Positions 10,976 to 22,677 are shown, counted from the stretch's first letter. The stretch is 64,000 bases of DNA from Zygnema cylindricum (GCA_037447655.1 JBBHKE010003341.1:62001-126000); one strand, 5' to 3'. Made by a program: numbers and translations. The notes: generated by a model not told the origin, from the sequence alone.

Positions 10976-12146
10976 TTTTCTAATTTATTTAGAGGACAGA
11001 ATATGAGTGAACAAGTGAACGCCTTAATGTGTGAAAGGGGTGAGACTGAGAGTGCGACGCCTACCAAAAACATGTAGGACATTGCATTGAAAAAGACTGA
11101 ATAGTTCTTGGAAATATCTGGAAGTATGTGTTTATTTTTCAGCTCCACTTTTTCAATGGTTCTTGATGGCTTCATATTCTTAACTGAACAATGGTGTATC
11201 TGAACCCATTGTTACTCAAATTTTTAATGACCAAAGTGTGCCTCTTACAGATAACCAATAAAATGTTTTGGAGAAGGACCATGTGTTATTGTTATAATAC
11301 TAGCCATGCTGACATAAAAAGACTTTAAATGTGAAAATAAAAAAACCAGAAGAATATAAACACCAAAATATGGAGAAAAACATAATACAATATTGCAAAA
11401 GTGTCCCACAAAGTTTCATTTAATATTATAAAATGGATCTTGCATAAGATGGAAAGTAGAGATTTCTCACGTCATCTTTGTTTGTAAGCGGTCAATGTAG
11501 TTTTTATACTTTCTTCAAACGGGACACGATTGTGGTTAGATTTGTCTCAAGCAAGATCCGTATTTTGCTCTCATTGGCCATGTTCCTTCACAATTTTGCA
11601 AGGGTGTAGAATATCAAAAAACTATTACGTTTATTTAAGTAAAAATAAGGTCAATTGGACAGCTAAAATTGACACCAAGAAATTGTTGTGGAATGATTGT
11701 ACTTCTGTGCTGCGTAGTGCGAGTTTTGGTTGGGGTATTATACTTTTATGCTACGAAGGGCATGTGGGATAATTCTAGCGACGAAAGTGCACACAGTTTT
11801 TGATAGGAATAGTAGTATAATAATGTATTGTAAACCATGTATGTAAGTAAATCGGCAATGTCAATACATTCGTTATCGTGATACATGCCCGTCCCCTTTT
11901 TGATCTATAACCGATAGTATCAACAATCGATAATTGCTCGTTGGGAAATTAAGAAATGACCGAAACACAAGAGTGCCGAGAGGGATAAAAGACTACAACC
12001 TAATCGGCCCCAAACAATCGCGTTTGTCAACGCCTTAAAGTTAGAGATAGGAAACTTCCGAAACACACTGCATACTAAACGTACATGTGTCACATGTATT
12101 GTCACTTAGGTGTGCTTTTGACACAAACACAACACTATGTAGTTAA

Positions 12147-13038
12147 GGGGATGTGCTCATGTTTTCCGATATCGTTTTTTTTTTTTCGATTTCATCCAAA
12201 ATTCAATCTACGACAAATGTGTAAAACCCCATTACAATGGACGTCATCTTGATACTTCGAATGCACTCAAGCTCTGACGTCTTATGTACTCAGTTTAGTG
12301 TATTAATCTTTTCAACCCAAAGGCACAAAATTTTATTTTATCGAAAAAAAATAAACTAAAATCACTACTCGAGGTGATTTTAGTTATCACTCAAACAATG
12401 AAAACCAAAAAGTCCATGCACATGCCACACGAAACTGAAATTTTAGCAAGAGTAGTGGCTATTTTCTTTCCTTTTTTTTCTTGCGTGTCACACGTGTGTA
12501 CGGAGAAGTATGATATGTCCGGACCATGCGGAGAATGGACAGACATTGCAGGGGTGTCGAAAATTTTACACCTTGCCTCTCTCTCTTCCTCTCCCAATAA
12601 CGCACTCATCTCACACTTCTTGCAATGAAACACGACAATATTGGTTTTAAAGGATATTTCTTTTGACAACTTTTGGGCTTAGTTTGATAGGAAATCATGT
12701 GAGAAAATGACGAAATAACATAATCAAGAATCCTTAAGGGAAAAGTTTGGAATTAATGATGTCGACGCTGTCACAAGTGAGCATGACGCTACAAGCCACA
12801 AAAAAGTAAACATCTACAATATCACAAATAACTAAACGTCTACCATCATCGCTAATTTTGTTGCCGCGAGTTTTGTAGTCCTCTACTGTTGTCAGTATTA
12901 TCACCCGCCTCTATGACCATCATATTTCAAAGTGAGGCTTTCATCTTTGCATATACGAACAATTTGGGAGGTGTTACGGAGAATCTTCCCTAAAATACAT
13001 AGTACCACTTCAAAAAAAAAGTTATATAGGCACACCCC
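12147..13038. mobile_element. PIF/Harbinger-type MITE, duplicated unit copy 2
   Basis: The left end GGGGATGTGCTCATGT and the right end GGCACACCCC are imperfect inverted repeats. The left flank is TAA, while the right flank is TTT, a decayed target duplication. The internal motif ACGGAGAATCTTCCCTAAAA is shared with 51909-51928 and with 24256-24275 inside the large Harbinger element. It is about 890 bp and non-coding, the most diverged of the three copies. Confidence 0.65.
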
Positions 13039-13041
13039 TTT

Positions 13042-13598
13042 GTTTTAGTTCAACTACATGTCGCGTCATATTCGCTCTCGCTTTGTGCACACCGAAGACT
13101 CAAATTTTACAATGTGCATCATATTGCAATGTATTTTACTACTGAAACTATTTATGTTTGAAACGAAACTAGTTTTCTTGTAAACTATTATTGTAAACTT
13201 GTATTGTGTATCGAGAGTTTTTTGTAGATGATCAATGTCCCTCTTTTGACCTACTAATATTCGATACATTGTTCACTATATCGCGAAGAAATAAGGTTAC
13301 ATCGCAAAAAGTTATCAAGTAGACAACTATTGCGATACTTTCGAAGGTTATTTTGTTGAAATTTTTTGACACCCACCCCATCCTCCACGACTGTGGGGAG
13401 GGGAGCTTGGGTCCATAATGCTTTCCTTACGGTCAATTTCCGTAATGAATATGCGCGGAACCCCACCTTCCACCAAAAGATATCGCTATAATTTTTGTTG
13501 GGTCCGAAGTGCTATAACAAGCTCTTTGACCGTTTGATATTCGATAACGTTGAATATGAAGTTTATCGTGATAAGAGATTTTCTTGAAATGAACACTA
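13042..13598. other. Unassigned AT-rich stretch
   Basis: Unique flank to the right of unit copy 2. Several CGATA/TATCG motifs occur, but there is no gene, RNA or clear repeat. Confidence 0.4.
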
Positions 13599-14128
13599 CA
13601 AAGTGAATCGCTATTAGCGTTAATAACGCTAATTCGACGCCGCCCAAATTTTGATCCTAGACCTCAAATAAAATTAATAACTCTACTTTTTTTTATGTTA
13701 ATTTAGGCTTTTTTTAATTAGCGTTAATTACTCTAATTTTGACTGTTTTAAAATAATGTAATGTAAGAAAAGTGTGAGCCTGTACTAAAAATGGTCATTA
13801 TTTTTTACAGATGTACAAAGTGAGTGGCTAATAAAGGCATTAACACGGGAAATTGAGTGTGTCGCCACTGAAAAGCCTACGCAAATTTTATTCCCAACCA
13901 TTTAGCTCTAGGGAAGACAAAGAGAACATGATCTCTCATGTTGAAGCGTTGTATATGTGAACACAGAGTATAGTGGCTAGGATATGGGATGTGTATCTAG
14001 ATTAGTGTTGGGTGTTTAATTAATGTTAATTTTTGTTGGCGTTAAGCCCTTGAACCCAAAATGGAGTTAATAACACTAATTGTTTATCTTCACGAACTAT
14101 TTATTAACTGTAATAGCGATTCACGGTG
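13599..14128. mobile_element. TA-flanked MITE (family M), copy 1
   Basis: TIRs are left CAAAGTGAATCGCTATTA and right (reverse-complemented) CACCGTGAATCGCTATTA, bounded by TA on both sides. It is about 530 bp and non-coding. Further ATTAGCGTTAATAACGCTAAT-like inverted motifs lie just inside. Relatives are at 17970-18586, 52187-52679 and 52683-52891. The TA duplication suggests Tc1/mariner-type mobilisation, which is inference from the flanks. Confidence 0.7.
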
Positions 14129-14130
14129 TA

Positions 14131-14640
14131 CTGTTAACACTTCAATTCTGTGCTTGGAATTTTGTGAGACACGGTTGTGACGTGCTGGTGCACCGTGTTG
14201 CCCGTCTACTTTTGATTTTGAGGCGGACGGCTACGTGACAAAATCGGTTTTGTCCACAGTTATAAAATAGAAACCGGCCACATCGCCAACCCAATCAGAA
14301 TTCTTTTTTTTCCAACCACTGACCGCTGAATGGTTCTACCGGCATTAAAATGGTACGGACATAAAAAGAATACAGTACAGGGATTGGGTGGGACACCTAA
14401 GTGGGTATATGTCGTATGTGCAATCTCGTACATTTTTTTTGTACCACATGGAACGGATTTGTTTACATAACGTCGTTGGACTGCAATTAACCTATTTGTT
14501 TTATCATTTGAAATTTGTTATTTCGTAGGGTATCAATGTCCTGTTTCCATACCATATTGTACTAAACCATATAAACCGCACCGAAAATGAAGTACCATTT
14601 CTTGTCTAAGCTTGCAAATTCATCCGAGTGTCCTCTTTGG
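14131..14640. other. Unassigned stretch
   Basis: No gene or repeat recognised between the family M MITE and the copia A fragment. Confidence 0.4.
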
Positions 14641-16376
14641 TCTAAGCTTCATTTGAATCTGCAATAATTTGTTGATTGACACTCCTTTCACAAAATTCTG
14701 ACTCTTCCCCACTCTTTGAGTCAAATCTAATTCTGATTGTCTTATAATATTTGAAGGGATCTATCGACTTTCCTTCATCCATGAAAATAAGGTGCTTAAC
14801 CATTAAAATATCCTTCCTCCCGAGGTCATAGAATCGGTATCCCTTCACATCTTCATCATATTCCACTAGATATCCTAGCTTTCCCTTAAAATCTAGTTTC
14901 AAATCCTTTCGGTCAGAAATCAAACTATACCCTTAACTCCCAAATGCTTTTAGATGTGATACATCCGGCTTCCTCCCAATCCATCTCTCATAAGGTGATT
15001 TTCCTTTTATAGTTGTTGTAAAAACTCTATTCTAGATTTAATTTGCACAGTTAATAGATTCGGCCTAGAAGCGTTTTCTTGTTTTTCTTATATATAAGTA
15101 CCATTGGGCACTATCTTCTAGAGTTCTATTTAATCTTTCAGCTACATTGTTTTTCTCTAGATTATTGGGGATAATTTTTTGATGTTGTACTCCCTCATCT
15201 CTCAAGAAATCCTCAAACTAATTAGATGTGTACTCCCCCTCATTATCAGTTCGAATTCTTTTAATAGGGGCTCCATGCAACTTCTCACTCTTTGCTTTAT
15301 AGTCTTTAAAATAAAGTGGTGCTTCAAACTAATTTTTGAGAAATTTTACTATAAAATATTTGGACCAGTCATCAGTTATAATAAGCATATATCTTTATTC
15401 TCCTACCGAAGGAAATTTAGTCGGTCCCCGGATATCAGTGTGTATAAGATCTAGCACCATTTCCTCTCTTTATGTGGCATATTTAGGGAAGGGTAATCTG
15501 TGAGCCTTACCTTGTACCTTGACACTACAATTATCCTTCACTTCATTATCTTCAAAGTGAATCCCTTCCACTACACCGGACTTTTCATTTTTCTCAATCT
15601 ATCCAAATGCACATGCCCCAACCGCAATATAATAATCATTATACTTTTCATTGCTCAAGTCAAGTTTAAACATTCCTTGACTACCTTTGTCAGCAGTGAA
15701 ATAGATCTCATCATCATACATTGCAGTGAAATTTCCTTTTCTAGTGTAAGTCTCAAAATCTTTGTCATCCAAGACAGAATAAAAATATGAGACTCTTACT
15801 TACTTGAGGTATATCGAGGACAACTCAGAATGTATCTATGGATGTCTGACCCTCAACTAGTACCTTTAGATCTATCGATCCCACTAGATCTGTTGTTATA
15901 ACTCTCTCATCCCCATATTCAATCTCTACAATGGGAATCTTTCTTACCTTAGGAAATAATTGCTTCTCACAACATATATCCATTGAGGCACCTGGGTCAA
16001 TGATCCAACCTTCCTTCGAAGATTCAATGATCCAACCTTCCTTTGAAGATTCTCGGACAACTCCGATTGCACATTTTTGCCTCCTTGGGATCTCATTCTC
16101 CTCCAATTTTTTGTTGAGAAGAAGCTCCTCATCCTCTTCGTCCAAGATCTCCTTCTCTATAAACTCCCCTTTCACCTGTTTGGTTACAAGTGCTTTCTTC
16201 TTTCTAGATGGTCCACTAGATTTGTTCTCCTTGAGCCTCAGCTTGGTCAGCTTGGTGTACTTTGCCATGTCGCGACCAAGTTTCTTGCAAAAATGGCAAA
16301 GCCCTATTGGTGGCCGAGATCCGAATCCAAAACAGAACAAGATGAATTTGTATACTTGCCGACTGTTGTTTTGCAA
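14641..16376 (-). pseudogene. Ty1-copia family A, protease to integrase C-terminus, decayed
   Basis: Minus-strand order is as follows. The zinc-knuckle region near 16320 is degenerate (CHFCKKLGRDMAKY, with His and last Cys lost). Protease (GWIIDPGASMDICC, DPGAS in place of DTGAS) is near 15985. The protease end and pre-integrase region are about 15800-15490, integrase about 15450-15000, and the integrase C-terminus (YDEDVKGYRFYDL) is 14923-14642. Many stops and frameshifts occur between blocks. A 27 bp tandem duplication at 15999-16052 repeats the codons just before the active site. There is no RT and no LTR on either side. It is closest to 35399-39187 and to 61785-64000. Confidence 0.85.
15999..16052. 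repeat. 27 bp tandem duplication beside the protease motif
   Basis: Two copies of AATGATCCAACCTTCCTT.GAAGATTC sit head to tail, differing at one base. They give an in-frame repeat of nine residues (ESSKEGWII) on the minus strand just before DPGAS. Confidence 0.85.
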
Positions 16377-16529
16377 AATATTGAAAATGAGGAACGAAGA
16401 GAAATATTTGCTGTCACTGAATATGGAGTGGAGAAAGTGGTGACAGAAAAGGATATGGTTTCTATCAATTTTCTTGGCGAGAGATTAGTGAGTGTTAAAG
16501 ATTTAAAAAAAAATAGGTTATTGAAGTGA
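16290..16529 (+). CDS. Unassigned ORF segment
   Basis: The plus-strand frame runs on from the copia shadow into new sequence. Its later part (VYLPTVVLQNIENEERREIF, then AVTEYGVEKVVTEKDMVSIN and FLGERLVSVKDLKKN) has a protein-like mix of charged and hydrophobic residues. It is not part of copia on either strand. I cannot name a family. It may be a fragment of another mobile element interrupted by copia A. Confidence 0.25.
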   Translation, partial: KMAKPYWWPRSESKTEQDEFVYLPTVVLQNIENEERREIFAVTEYGVEKVVTEKDMVSINFLGERLVSVKDLKKNRLLK

Positions 16530-17969
16530 GAATTGTCGGAGGAAGTGAAGGTCACTTAGAATTGGAAACATAAATTAATTTGCACGAGGAGATCAAAGCT
16601 CTTAGAGAAGGAGAGAGAAAGTATTCAAAAGGTGGAGTAAGAGAGGAAGTTTATAATATTGGATAAGAAAATAAATATGCAAAAATTGTGAGAATCCCAA
16701 AATTCATTAAGAAAACGAACAATAGAAGTAGAATTCAAAGAATCAACCGTGGAAGAAAACATGTGAAAAAAGTGGCCAAAAGAAAACCACGTGAAAAGTA
16801 ATTTTATAGAGGTGGTTATCTTTGACATTCAGTATTTTTTTTATTTGTGGAATATCGGATTTAGCATTTTGAATTTTAAAATTGGTTGAAAAGGAAAGTT
16901 TTTATTTTTGGAAACCTAGAAAAAGGAAGCGGAAGCAATGGTGTGTTTAGAAAGGATGGATTTTGGAAGACATGGTAACACGGAGCTGAAACAGCGGTGA
17001 CGTCAACAAAAGCCGTGGTGATGTTGGAACGAAAAAAAAAAGAGTAAATTTGGAGGTTCAGAAACGTATAGTTACATTTGACATGCTGCATATTTTATTC
17101 CGCGTACACGAAACTAAATTTTCTAGGGAGTGTTGTTTTGAAAAGTTGCTTTCATGGTACGCGACATTTTGTGTGCACACAATATTTTGTGCGCACGCGA
17201 CGTTTCGCGTGCGTAATATTATCGAAAGTAATGTGGTGGCTCGAATGGATTTGCGGATTGGGGGAGTAAATGTACGAGTAAAAGTAAAAGGACGTGAGGG
17301 AGTAATTGAGTGGCGCACAATGCGTTAAGGAATGGACGGCAGATTGCGACGCGATCTGACGTGAAATACAAGAAATGTACGTCGCCAGTACGGAGCATTT
17401 AATTTGGACAAATGTACTTTATATGCGACAGGCGACGTTTATGACAATTGACGTGTAGTTTATTTGTGACTAGCCGCATTTATTGCAAAAAACGAAACCG
17501 CGGTACGGAAATGATTTTGGTTATACCATTATTATATTGACAAGTGGACGTGAATTCCCTTCGCGACGTCGTGGGATATTCGACGACTTCGGATTTTTGT
17601 GACCACGTGGAGTGACATAGAGAGTGCCGAATAAGATCTACGGACGGCGGACAAAGGTCGCTGTTATTTTTTCAATTAGTAGGAACGCGAAATCGTGTCA
17701 ATCACAAGATATCTACTGTTGGAAGGCTCGGATTATTTGACGAGATTATTGGAGTCTTGTTGACTTACACGCAATGACTCAGCATACGATTTTGTTGTCC
17801 GTGTAAATATTTTATAAAATCGAGTTTTGTCTTTTTGTTAATTAGTTTATTAGTGTAGATTCATTCATTCTGACATACCTCGAATTATTCAGGTATACTC
17901 ATAATAACTGAGGTTGGTGATAGATAACGTACAGCTTGTATACCTCCATACATTCAAAAGTGACCTATA
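16530..17969. other. Unassigned stretch
   Basis: Purine-rich on the plus strand at 16530-17050. At 17162-17213 a short degenerate repeat of GCGACATTTTGTGTGCACACAA type occurs about three times. No gene recognised. Confidence 0.4.
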
Positions 17970-18586
17970 CATCGCAAATCGTAATTAGAGAAATGAAAAA
18001 ATTAGAGTAAAAAAACCAAAAAATATAATTAGAGTAATACACGCTAATTTATGTCATAGAACTTTTTCAACTATGAAGTTTACTCTAATTTATTTAAGTA
18101 TTGTATGTTGGGTTATGTCGGCGACAATTATGTGCGCGAAAATTGTGAACACTAAATTACGTAGATGTACAAAATCTGTCAGTCCGTATAGTATTGACGT
18201 CATTGTGACGCTTGTACTATTTGTCGCATTGAATGTCAGTTAATATTCACACTGACGACGATGTTGTCGACGGACAAGAGTTGTAAGAACAACTTTTTTT
18301 CGATGTGATTGATTTTTTTGTTTAGTGCGATTTCACGTGCGAGCGCGATTTTATTAAATCACTATTTGTACCTTTTTACTTATAAAAGCACAATTATGCA
18401 CAGTCAGACGACGTCCATACTCCACACTATTTAACAATAACCTATATTATAATTTTTTATGCTAATTAAACCTCACCTAAATTATAATAATTAAAAAATT
18501 AGAATCGATTACTCTATTTGATGTGATAGTGTCGAAATTTTGAGCGACCGAATTAGAGTAATTTACTCTAATTACAATTCGCGGTG
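17970..18586. mobile_element. TA-flanked MITE (family M), copy 2
   Basis: The left TIR is CATCGCAAATCGTAATTAGAG and the right TIR, reverse-complemented, is CACCGCGAATTGTAATTAGAG, with TA on each side. It is 617 bp and non-coding. ATTAGAGTAATTTACTCTAAT forms an extra palindrome inside the right end. It ends only 22 bp from the left end of the Harbinger element. Confidence 0.72.
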
Positions 18587-18858
18587 TAGTGTATACTTGT
18601 AGGACTTAGGGTACTTTGGCATGTGCTAAAGTTACAGCTATTTTGTGTCGTTTTCCATCATAACTTAGAAAAAAACAAGAAAATCCGCAGCCTTACCAAA
18701 AAATTGAAATTATCACCGTACAAGTTACATTACCATGAAACTTTAAACGTAAAGTAGTATGTCGTCTAGCGCGATGTAATTTTTCGTTTAGCGCATCTCG
18801 ACCCATTTTCGCGTCCTTCCATCACATGTTCAAACTTTCCATCAAATCACCTCGCGGG

Positions 18859-18960
18859 GTGATTTTAAATATAGTCAAAAAAGGTGAGCGAAGTGATTTT
18901 AAATATAGTCAAAAAAGGTGAGCGAAGTGATTTTAAATATAGTCAAAAAAGGTGAGCGAA
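18859..18960. repeat. Three perfect 34 bp tandem repeats
   Basis: The unit GTGATTTTAAATATAGTC + AAAAAAGGTGAGCGAA is repeated three times without a mismatch. It lies in the left subterminal part of the Harbinger element, where clustered repeats often bind transposase or its accessory protein; that role is only a possibility here. Confidence 0.95.
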
Positions 18961-19989
18961 TAGGCAGATCATGTCGCACGTGTCGGAACTTTTTTGAGGT
19001 TTTGTTCGCAGAGTACCAAAAAAAAACCTGCATTGCAAGTTTCCAGCTGTGCGTACTGTTTTCCGTGCGCTGATTTCCGTGCAGGGGCCGTGGAGGGGTC
19101 TCGACCAACGGACGCCATTTCGGAAAATATATTTCTTTGAAGGCGCTTCCTTCCTTCCCCCTCATACCCTTCCTCAACTTCTTTTGTCGCAAGCCCTCTC
19201 TCTCAAACTTACGTGTCTTCACACATACTGCGTAGGAAACACATTGGGCAAGAGAGAGGATGAAAAACGAAACCGCATTTCTGTGCGACAGCGAAAGGTT
19301 TTTTAGGGTTTCTTCATCATAAAAAGCAAATGTCATATTCTTAATTTTTGTAGGTTCTTTATATTTTCCATCTCGGTGTGTTTAATTTACTTCGTTCCAA
19401 TTCCATCATCTCCTCTCTATCCCCTCTCTTTAGTGTGTCCAGTCTGTCGTCACCCTTCGTACTCCTCTCCACTTTCTCATCTCTCGTGTCACTTTTCAAC
19501 TCTTTTTGAGTTTTTTTGTCTTTATTCCAGCCATTGTGGATTACTTGCTTTCCTCGTTTTGCATGGATGATAAACATGCAAACAAAAAAAAATAACGAAT
19601 CTTAAGAAGAGGAATAATTGTAAAATTTTAAGAATTATCTTTGTTTTTTTGCCTTTGCCTCTATGTCAGCTGTTGGCAATCGCTCGAGTTACTTTTTTTT
19701 GAGACAGAAAAGCATCTGTGTAATGGTAAGTGTGCCATTAGAGTATGACTTTTTCGACATATATAATTTTACTCACACTTTGTACGATTGCTAGTTCTTC
19801 GTTTTTCAAGTTTGTATTTTTTTTTTAAGGGGTTTCAGACTTTTAGGCTTAAAGTTTTTACGTCTTCGTTGCAAGTTTATAAGTCCTTATCCTCTTTTAA
19901 GGTGCTGAGGGTTTTCAATTTTTTCCAAATCTTGTGTGATTTTAGTGATTTCTTTGTTTTGTAGTAGCTTTTTGGCGTTTCTGATTCAG

Positions 19990-20375
19990 AACTTGTTTAT
20001 ATAACATGTGTATTTCTGCATATGTATGTGTATGTACATATATATATACAAAGATAACTATATACATATTTAGATGCATATATATAGAGAGAGATGTATA
20101 TCTATATATAGAGATCTATATATATGTGTATATATATACAATGTATATATATTTATAATATATATGTATATACATAAATATTATATATGTAAAAATTATA
20201 TATATATACATATATTTATATATATATTTATAATAATATATATATATTTACATTACATATAGATATATATAATATATATATATATATATATTTTATTTAT
20301 AAGTATTTATTTATATAAAGTCATACAGATACATATCTATAGAAATATATAGAGATGTATATGTATGTATTTGGC
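19990..20375. repeat. TA-rich microsatellite
   Basis: Long runs of TATATA, TATATG and ATATAG with short interruptions. ORFs across it are meaningless repeats of I and Y. Confidence 0.95.
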
Positions 20376-20379
20376 TAAC

Positions 20380-20572
20380 AGGCGACAAACAAGCTACTGG
20401 GAAGCAAACAGTCAAACCGTTAACAGGCTGGAGGTTGGGAAGCAGTTAGTCAACAGTTAACAGGCAAGCAGGCGGCTGGCAGAAAATCTATATATACGGC
20501 GAGGCGAGGCAGGCAGGCACAGTAGTCTGGCAGTTAGCAGGCAGGCTGGCAGGCAGTTGGCAAACACACATA
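20380..20572. repeat. GTTAAC/GGCAGGCAG minisatellite, block 1
   Basis: Degenerate units based on CAGTTAACAGGCAAGCAG and GGCTGGCAGGCAG sit between two TA-rich microsatellites. The block is clearly more GC-rich than its flanks. Confidence 0.8.
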
Positions 20573-20945
20573 TATGTATATATATGTAATATATATATAC
20601 ATATATATATAACATATATATATAACATATATATAAATATATAATTTATAATATTGCATATATATATATATATATATTGTATATATATATATTATATATA
20701 AAATATATATGTATTATCTATATAATTATACATAATAAATTATGTAAAATTATATATATAATTATATATATAATTATATAATTATATATATAATTATATA
20801 ATTATATATATATAAATATATTTATATTTTTTTATATTTTTATATATTTTATATATTTATATGTTTTTATATATTTTTATATATATAAAGTCATACAAAT
20901 ACATATCTATAGATATATATATATTTATAGACAGATGTCTATGTA
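20573..20945. repeat. TA-rich microsatellite
   Basis: Second block of alternating TA with AATTATATATATA variants, ending in TATATTTTTATA units. It shares the flank motif AAAGTCATACA.ATACATATCTATAGA.ATATA with 20318-20352, suggesting block-wise duplication. Confidence 0.95.
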
Positions 20946-21255
20946 TGTATTTGGCCGGGAGGCAGACATGCGGTTGAGAAGCAGGTTGTGAGACAGTTAA
21001 CAGGTAGGTAGGCAAACTGTTAACATGCAAACAGTTAACAAGCAGACAGGCAACTGTTAACAGACATCCAGTTAACAAGACAGTTAACAGGTAGACAGGC
21101 ATACAGTGATAGGCATACAGTTAACACAGGCATACAGTGATAGGCATACAGTTAACAGGCAGACAGGCATACAGTGACAGGCATACAGTTAACACAGTTA
21201 ACGGGATGGCATGCACAATATTAAGATGCACACTGTTAACAGACAGACTGTTAAG
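20946..21255. repeat. GTTAAC/AGGCATACAGTGA minisatellite, block 2
   Basis: At least ten occurrences of CAGTTAACA-type units. Toward the right they settle into a regular unit, AGGCATACAGTGATAGGCAT + ACAGTTAACA. It ends about 50 bp before the ATG of the Myb/trihelix-like gene. Confidence 0.85.
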
Positions 21256-21306
21256 GGGCAGATTTCATTAATTTGTTGCATATTTTAAACTCAATTCGTA
21301 GATAAC

Positions 21307-22442
21307 ATGTCCGAGAACGTGATGCGGGATCCATGCGTTCCGAACGCGCAGAACATAGAGGAGCTTTTAATTCGTAGTCGACAAGGTCTACGCACATTTC
21401 CTCCTATTACTTCTAGTCCTGTGGTTGTATCCCAAAGTCCCCAACCAAAAAGCGTAACGAGCCCTGCTAGCCGGAGTCGTCTATTCACTACACAATCTCC
21501 GCCACCGCATAATGTAACAAGTCCCACAAATTTCAATGACCTGATGGGAAACTGTGGAGGTGTTGAGGTAAATAACATACAAAAACTTAAGAATAGAAGC
21601 GAAAAATGGGACATGTTCGAAATAGAGTGCCTAAATGAAGTGAAGTTGCAGGAGTTTATGCGAAGTCTTGAGATAAGTAAAAAAGCAAAATTCAGAAATA
21701 GAGTTGAAAAATGGGAGGAAATCGTAAAGGGAATGAAAGAGATGGGTGTCAATAGGAACTAGAGCAATTGTGAAAAGAAGTGGAACAACCTTACAAATGA
21801 TTTCAATAAGATAAAAGATTATGGAGGTGAGAGTGGTGCCAAATCTTATTTCGGCATGAAAGGAAGAGAAAGAACAAATAATGGGCTCCCGAGCACTTTC
21901 CCAAAATCATTGTACGATAAAATGGATTTATAGTTACAAAAGAGAGTTGCCGTGAATCCCAAATTGACCCGAGACACAGCTGATAAACCACCAAAGTCAT
22001 GACGGCCTTTGGAGGAGGAAGACGATTTAGTCATTCTAGAAGGAAACCCAAATGGATGGAGTGCTACTAGAGGTGGAGGACAAACAGGTGGGAGCACAAC
22101 TTTTCCAAAAAACTGCGGCAAAGAAAAAGATCAAGGAGACAGTAATGACAAAAACGGAGAAAGAGACAACAAGAATGAAGAAATAGTTACCGGGCCACAA
22201 TCCCTGTCGAAAGCGATAAATTCACAACCACCAAAAAACTCAAACCAGACGGGCGTAAGACTCAGGAAGAAGGCACTTCACATTTGGTGAAAGAGCTTGG
22301 ACAAATGTTAAAGAAAACAAACAGAGACCAAAATGAATTACATCGAGAGCTTCTTAGATCGGTCGAAAATACACTCGACCAAATTGTAAATCAAGTGATG
22401 TCATCCATTGTTGCAACCACCGAAAGAATACTAAAAAACTAA
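21307..22442 (+). pseudogene. Myb/trihelix-like DNA-binding protein of a PIF/Harbinger element, broken
   Basis: The ATG at 21307 (MSENVMRDPC...) opens a frame with an S/P-rich N-terminus to about residue 80. A Myb/SANT-like trihelix domain follows at residues about 95-185: EKWDMFEIECLNEVKLQEF, VEKWEEIVKGMKEMGV, CEKKWNNLTNDFNKIKDY, SYFGMKGRERTNNGLP, SLYDKMD. An acidic/polar linker leads to a C-terminal probable coiled coil (VKELGQMLKKTNRDQNELHR onward) ending at 22442. Three stops interrupt the first frame at 21760 (TAG), 21931 (TAG) and 22000 (TGA), each explicable by a C-to-T change in CAG or CGA. A frameshift near 22240-22265 moves the end into another frame. In PIF/Harbinger elements such proteins bind the TIR region and assist the transposase. 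About 378 codons in all, no visible intron. Confidence 0.75.
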
Positions 22443-22479
22443 TGCTTCGTAAACTTTGTTCATTATGTAGTTCACTAAC

Positions 22480-22677
22480 CTAGAAATTTAGAGTATCTCT
22501 TTTAAGGCGGAAAAGTTGACGCAATCGTTCATTGCTATAACGTTGCAACTCCTCATTTGCCCAATGTGTCGACCTTCGTTCAATATAATACAAACCATTT
22601 GATTGAGGTTGGGCAATTCTTTGTCGATGGAGAGTCCTACTTGTAATGTTGGCCACCAATTTCGTTATGCCGTTGAG
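22480..22677 (-). pseudogene. PIF/Harbinger transposase N-terminal scrap (tentative)
   Basis: A 65-residue minus-strand frame contains GLYYIERRSTHWANEELQRY followed by SNERLRQLFRLKRDTLNF. The pattern of a Trp, then an acidic residue, then FR/FRL.RDT resembles the segment before the DDE domain in HARBI1/PIF-like transposases. No DDE domain follows: the frame stops at 22480, 38 bp from the end of the convergent Myb/trihelix ORF. The assignment rests on this short motif and on the company of the Myb-like gene and TTA-flanked TIRs. Confidence 0.4.

Larger units (their letters stand above)
7196..13038 (+). repeat. Segmental duplication unit, copy 2
   Basis: Matches about 45734-51971 along its length, and 10050-13038 also matches 1-2902. 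It contains a copia B LTR, an LRR/EGF-like exon, the promoter-like block, the short hydrophobic ORF and the terminal MITE. It is the most diverged of the three copies, with many small indels; for example, about 130 bp present near 50500-50630 are missing near 11453. Regions 8881-10050 and 10976-12146 hold no gene I can identify. Confidence 0.85.

Noticed and set aside
12391-12669. 92-codon minus-strand ORF in the copy 2 MITE
   Set aside because: Not open in the other two copies; no domain.
15931-16289. Plus-strand ORFs opposite the copia A protease region
   Set aside because: Shadows of the minus-strand gag-pol frame, which carries the recognisable motifs.
20074-20262. ORF across the TA-rich microsatellite
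   Set aside because: The product is a monotonous run of I, Y and V from TA repeats, not a gene.
21291-21752. 153-codon minus-strand ORF
   Set aside because: It is the antisense of the Myb/trihelix-like gene; the plus frame has the domain and the natural start.
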